Origin: Agelaius tricolor
Taxonomy: Eukaryota; Chordata; Aves; Passeriformes; Icteridae
Reading direction: 5' to 3'
DNA: 64,000 nt
NCBI GenBank assembly: GCA_023055355.1
Contig: JALJCS010000002.1
Location: 8,270,001 to 8,334,000 of the forward strand
Positions within the stretch are counted from its first letter, which is position 1; every line of letters starts with the position of its first letter. The notes below the pieces were generated by a model that saw only the letters and a list, made by a program, of their open reading frames with translations, was not told where the DNA came from and made no database searches. A program made the position numbers and the translations under genes. This document shows positions 62,001 through 64,000 of this stretch, piece after piece.

Positions 62001-64000
62001 ATCTCCTAGAATGTCATTTGTTATTCCTGCCTTTGCTGCCATGGCTCTGGGCACCTCACACACTCTCGTTACCCACGTCACTGCATGTGTTTACTCTAAC
62101 AGAAGTGGTAGATGTTTCCACTCTTCTCTTTAACTCTTGCCTCTTCTCTCTTCTGCCACTTAGCCTCATCAACAAACACCCTCTTCATCCTCCAGACTAC
62201 GAATTACAGAATTCTGTCAGTTCTCCTCACTGCAGAGAAAGGCAGCCAAAACAGGTTGTGATCTTCAAAGTATTTTCGTCTGTCCTCACCCAGCTGCAGA
62301 TGTGTCAGCCACCAGTTACAACAGGCTAAGGAGAGAGTAGACACCTTTGACAGTTCTGTAATAGACCTCATTTATACAGCTGAATTTGGCATGTAGTTCC
62401 GTCAAGATTTGAGAAAAAAATAGTTTACAGAGTCTTATTTTTTTTTTGTTTGGTTCTGCAATTAGAACAGCTGACAGTTTTCAGAGCAGCATCTCTCGCT
62501 TACTAGGTCATGCATCCTAGGTGCAAAAGAAAGAAAAATCTGAGGTGTACAGAGAATACAAATTGTTCCTTTCCAGCTTTTATCTAATGGACTTTAAATG
62601 GCATTAAAGGAAACCTCAGACAGAAGTTTCAAATCCCAGGTTCACTTTACCTAGAGGGAGCTTGAAAGCTTTACTTTTGTCTCAACCAATGTAGAAAGTT
62701 GGGACCACGGGCACTGTAATCTGCATTTGATCTTGAGAGTATCCATTTCTGTTCCCTTACTTTTAGACAGTTTGACAGAGTCAGCAGAGTGTGCTGAGCC
62801 TTTTCCTGCAGTATGTTCCAGCTAAAATCCCCAGGCAGCAGTCATTAGGGTCAGGCTCCATTTTCACTTTGACCTGCTGACAACTGAGATGGCACTTTGT
62901 TAAACAGAAGACTGTAAAACTTCCGATTTTCAGTGATTTTACATAAGATGCTTTCTACTGCACTCATGAGCCCAAGGTTAAGAGGAATTTAAGCTTCTTG
63001 AGAACAAATGCGGGGTTTTTTTGTTTTGCTTGTACAGAGCATTAACACCATGGGGGCCTGACCCTGGCTTCAGCTTCCAGACATCCCAGTATTGCTAGCA
63101 AGGCTTGACACAGAAGCTGCTGAGTCTTTCCAATCCACCATTAGCTGTAGAGAAGCACTCATTACTTCAAGTAGGGCTGTCACAGCACTGGGAGCTCAGG
63201 AGAATGGAGATGCTGCACAGGGACCACAGGTACTTTTGGATTTTGAAGAGGGTACCACTGCAACTATCATGTAGTTAATTTAACTGGACCAAAGGAGAGC
63301 AACAGACACTTCAGTATTAGTCTTATTAAAAGGAGCTGGTAGCTGCCAGTATCTTCATTTTATGAAATGCAGCTGATTTCTGTAACAAAATTTTTTTCCC
63401 TATCTAGCATCAGGTAATTTTTCCCCAGCCTTTACAGAACTTGATTTTGTAGCTCTGCATCTGTCGTGCTCCCTTTTTTTTTTTCTTTTTTATTGGGAAT
63501 ATAAAGTCCCTTTAGAGGGACTTCTGTGCAACTTACTAGTTTTGAAAACAAGTTCCAAGACAATTTTCTCATTGCCCTTTCTCTAGGAAGCAGACAAGTT
63601 CTTTTTAGCATTTAGTGATACAAAAAGGTCACTGCTGTGCTGTTGGCTTCTCATATCAGATCTTAGTGCTTACTTGGTGCCAGTTCTCAGGCAGTTGAGT
63701 GGACAGATCCATGCCTCTTTAGAGCAGGTCCAATTAATTTCATGTAACTGTCCCCACTCTCTGAGCTGATGAGACCAATGAGAAGAAATATTGATATATG
63801 GGCTACAGTGCCCACAGAATCAGAAAATTATTCAGATTTGTCAAATCTTTGGAGATAAGGCCCACAGGTGTTGCAAGATGTCTTTGATCAGAACTTCTTT
63901 CTGTGTGATGAAAAGTAGAGACGACCATCGTGATCACCACAGCAGGCTAAAGGTACCTGTGGTTTCCAAAAGCTTGCTTTCTGTGGTCACAAGTGCATTT

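Larger units (their letters stand above)
51153..64000 (+). other. NEDD9: NEDD9 intron 1 (5' part, continues beyond window)
   Basis: The intron begins with the GTGAGC donor. About the first 400 bases remain within the CpG island. I looked for an acceptor followed by the start of the SH3 domain (codons for NLMARALYD) and did not find it, so intron 1 is longer than 12.8 kb here, in line with the large first intron of this gene in vertebrates. No CR1 or LTR can be recognised in this part, unlike upstream. It contains poly-T at 52990-53004, AAAT repeats at 52756-52776, poly-A at 58121-58133, and small CpG-bearing spots at 58915-59060 and 61900-61980. The longest open frame (57382-57954, 190 codons) has no family resemblance. 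Confidence 0.65.

Noticed and set aside
63815..63900. Possible old CR1 3' end (CACAGAATCAGAAAATTATTCAG word)
   Set aside because: Only the first 20 or so bases resemble a CR1 end. The following sequence does not keep the CR1 word order.
1..64000. CRISPR arrays, operons or other prokaryotic systems
   Set aside because: No regularly spaced repeats, no dense long ORFs and no ribosome-binding-site organisation. The repeat content is avian.

Overview
The window looks like a bird genome, most likely a songbird (passerine). It has an AT-rich, gene-poor vertebrate background with several CR1 retrotransposon fragments, in both truncated modern and decayed ancient forms. It also has three solitary retroviral LTRs whose sequences I recognise as passerine-type repeats, and one dense CpG-island promoter. 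There are no prokaryotic features. The lineage call rests on repeat families recalled from memory, not on a search.

Only one gene can be supported. At about 50.8-51.55 kb there is a strong CpG island. Inside it, an ATG opens a four-codon coding exon (Met-Lys-Tyr-Lys) that ends exactly at a consensus splice donor (AAG|GTGAGC, phase 0). This is the expected first coding exon of NEDD9 (HEF1/CAS-L), a Cas-family docking protein, read on the + strand. The rest of the window (51,153-64,000) is then the 5' part of NEDD9 intron 1. Exon 2, which would start the SH3 domain, is not in the window.

Layout: 1-7.25 kb is unique non-coding sequence with an AT microsatellite. A solo ERVL-type LTR lies at 7.26-7.85 kb and a second solo LTR at 10.51-11.12 kb, followed closely by a CR1 3' tail at 11.29-11.41 kb. 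From 11.4 to 44.3 kb I see mostly nothing, apart from an ancient CR1 relic near 28.4-28.5 kb and simple repeats. At 44.3-45.6 kb a CR1 is interrupted by a 652-bp solo LTR with a perfect 5-bp target-site duplication. At 47.2-48.35 kb there is a GC/CpG-enriched patch with GATA, RUNX-like and E-box words. A second minus-strand CR1 (50.16-50.82 kb) runs straight into the NEDD9 CpG island.

The promoter itself is the most interesting part. It combines a canonical G-quadruplex/GC-box block, two octamer (POU) elements spaced two helical turns apart, and a short upstream ORF whose stop codon overlaps the NEDD9 start (ATGA). I found no evidence for an undescribed multi-gene system. The long open frames elsewhere lack family resemblance and look like chance ORFs.
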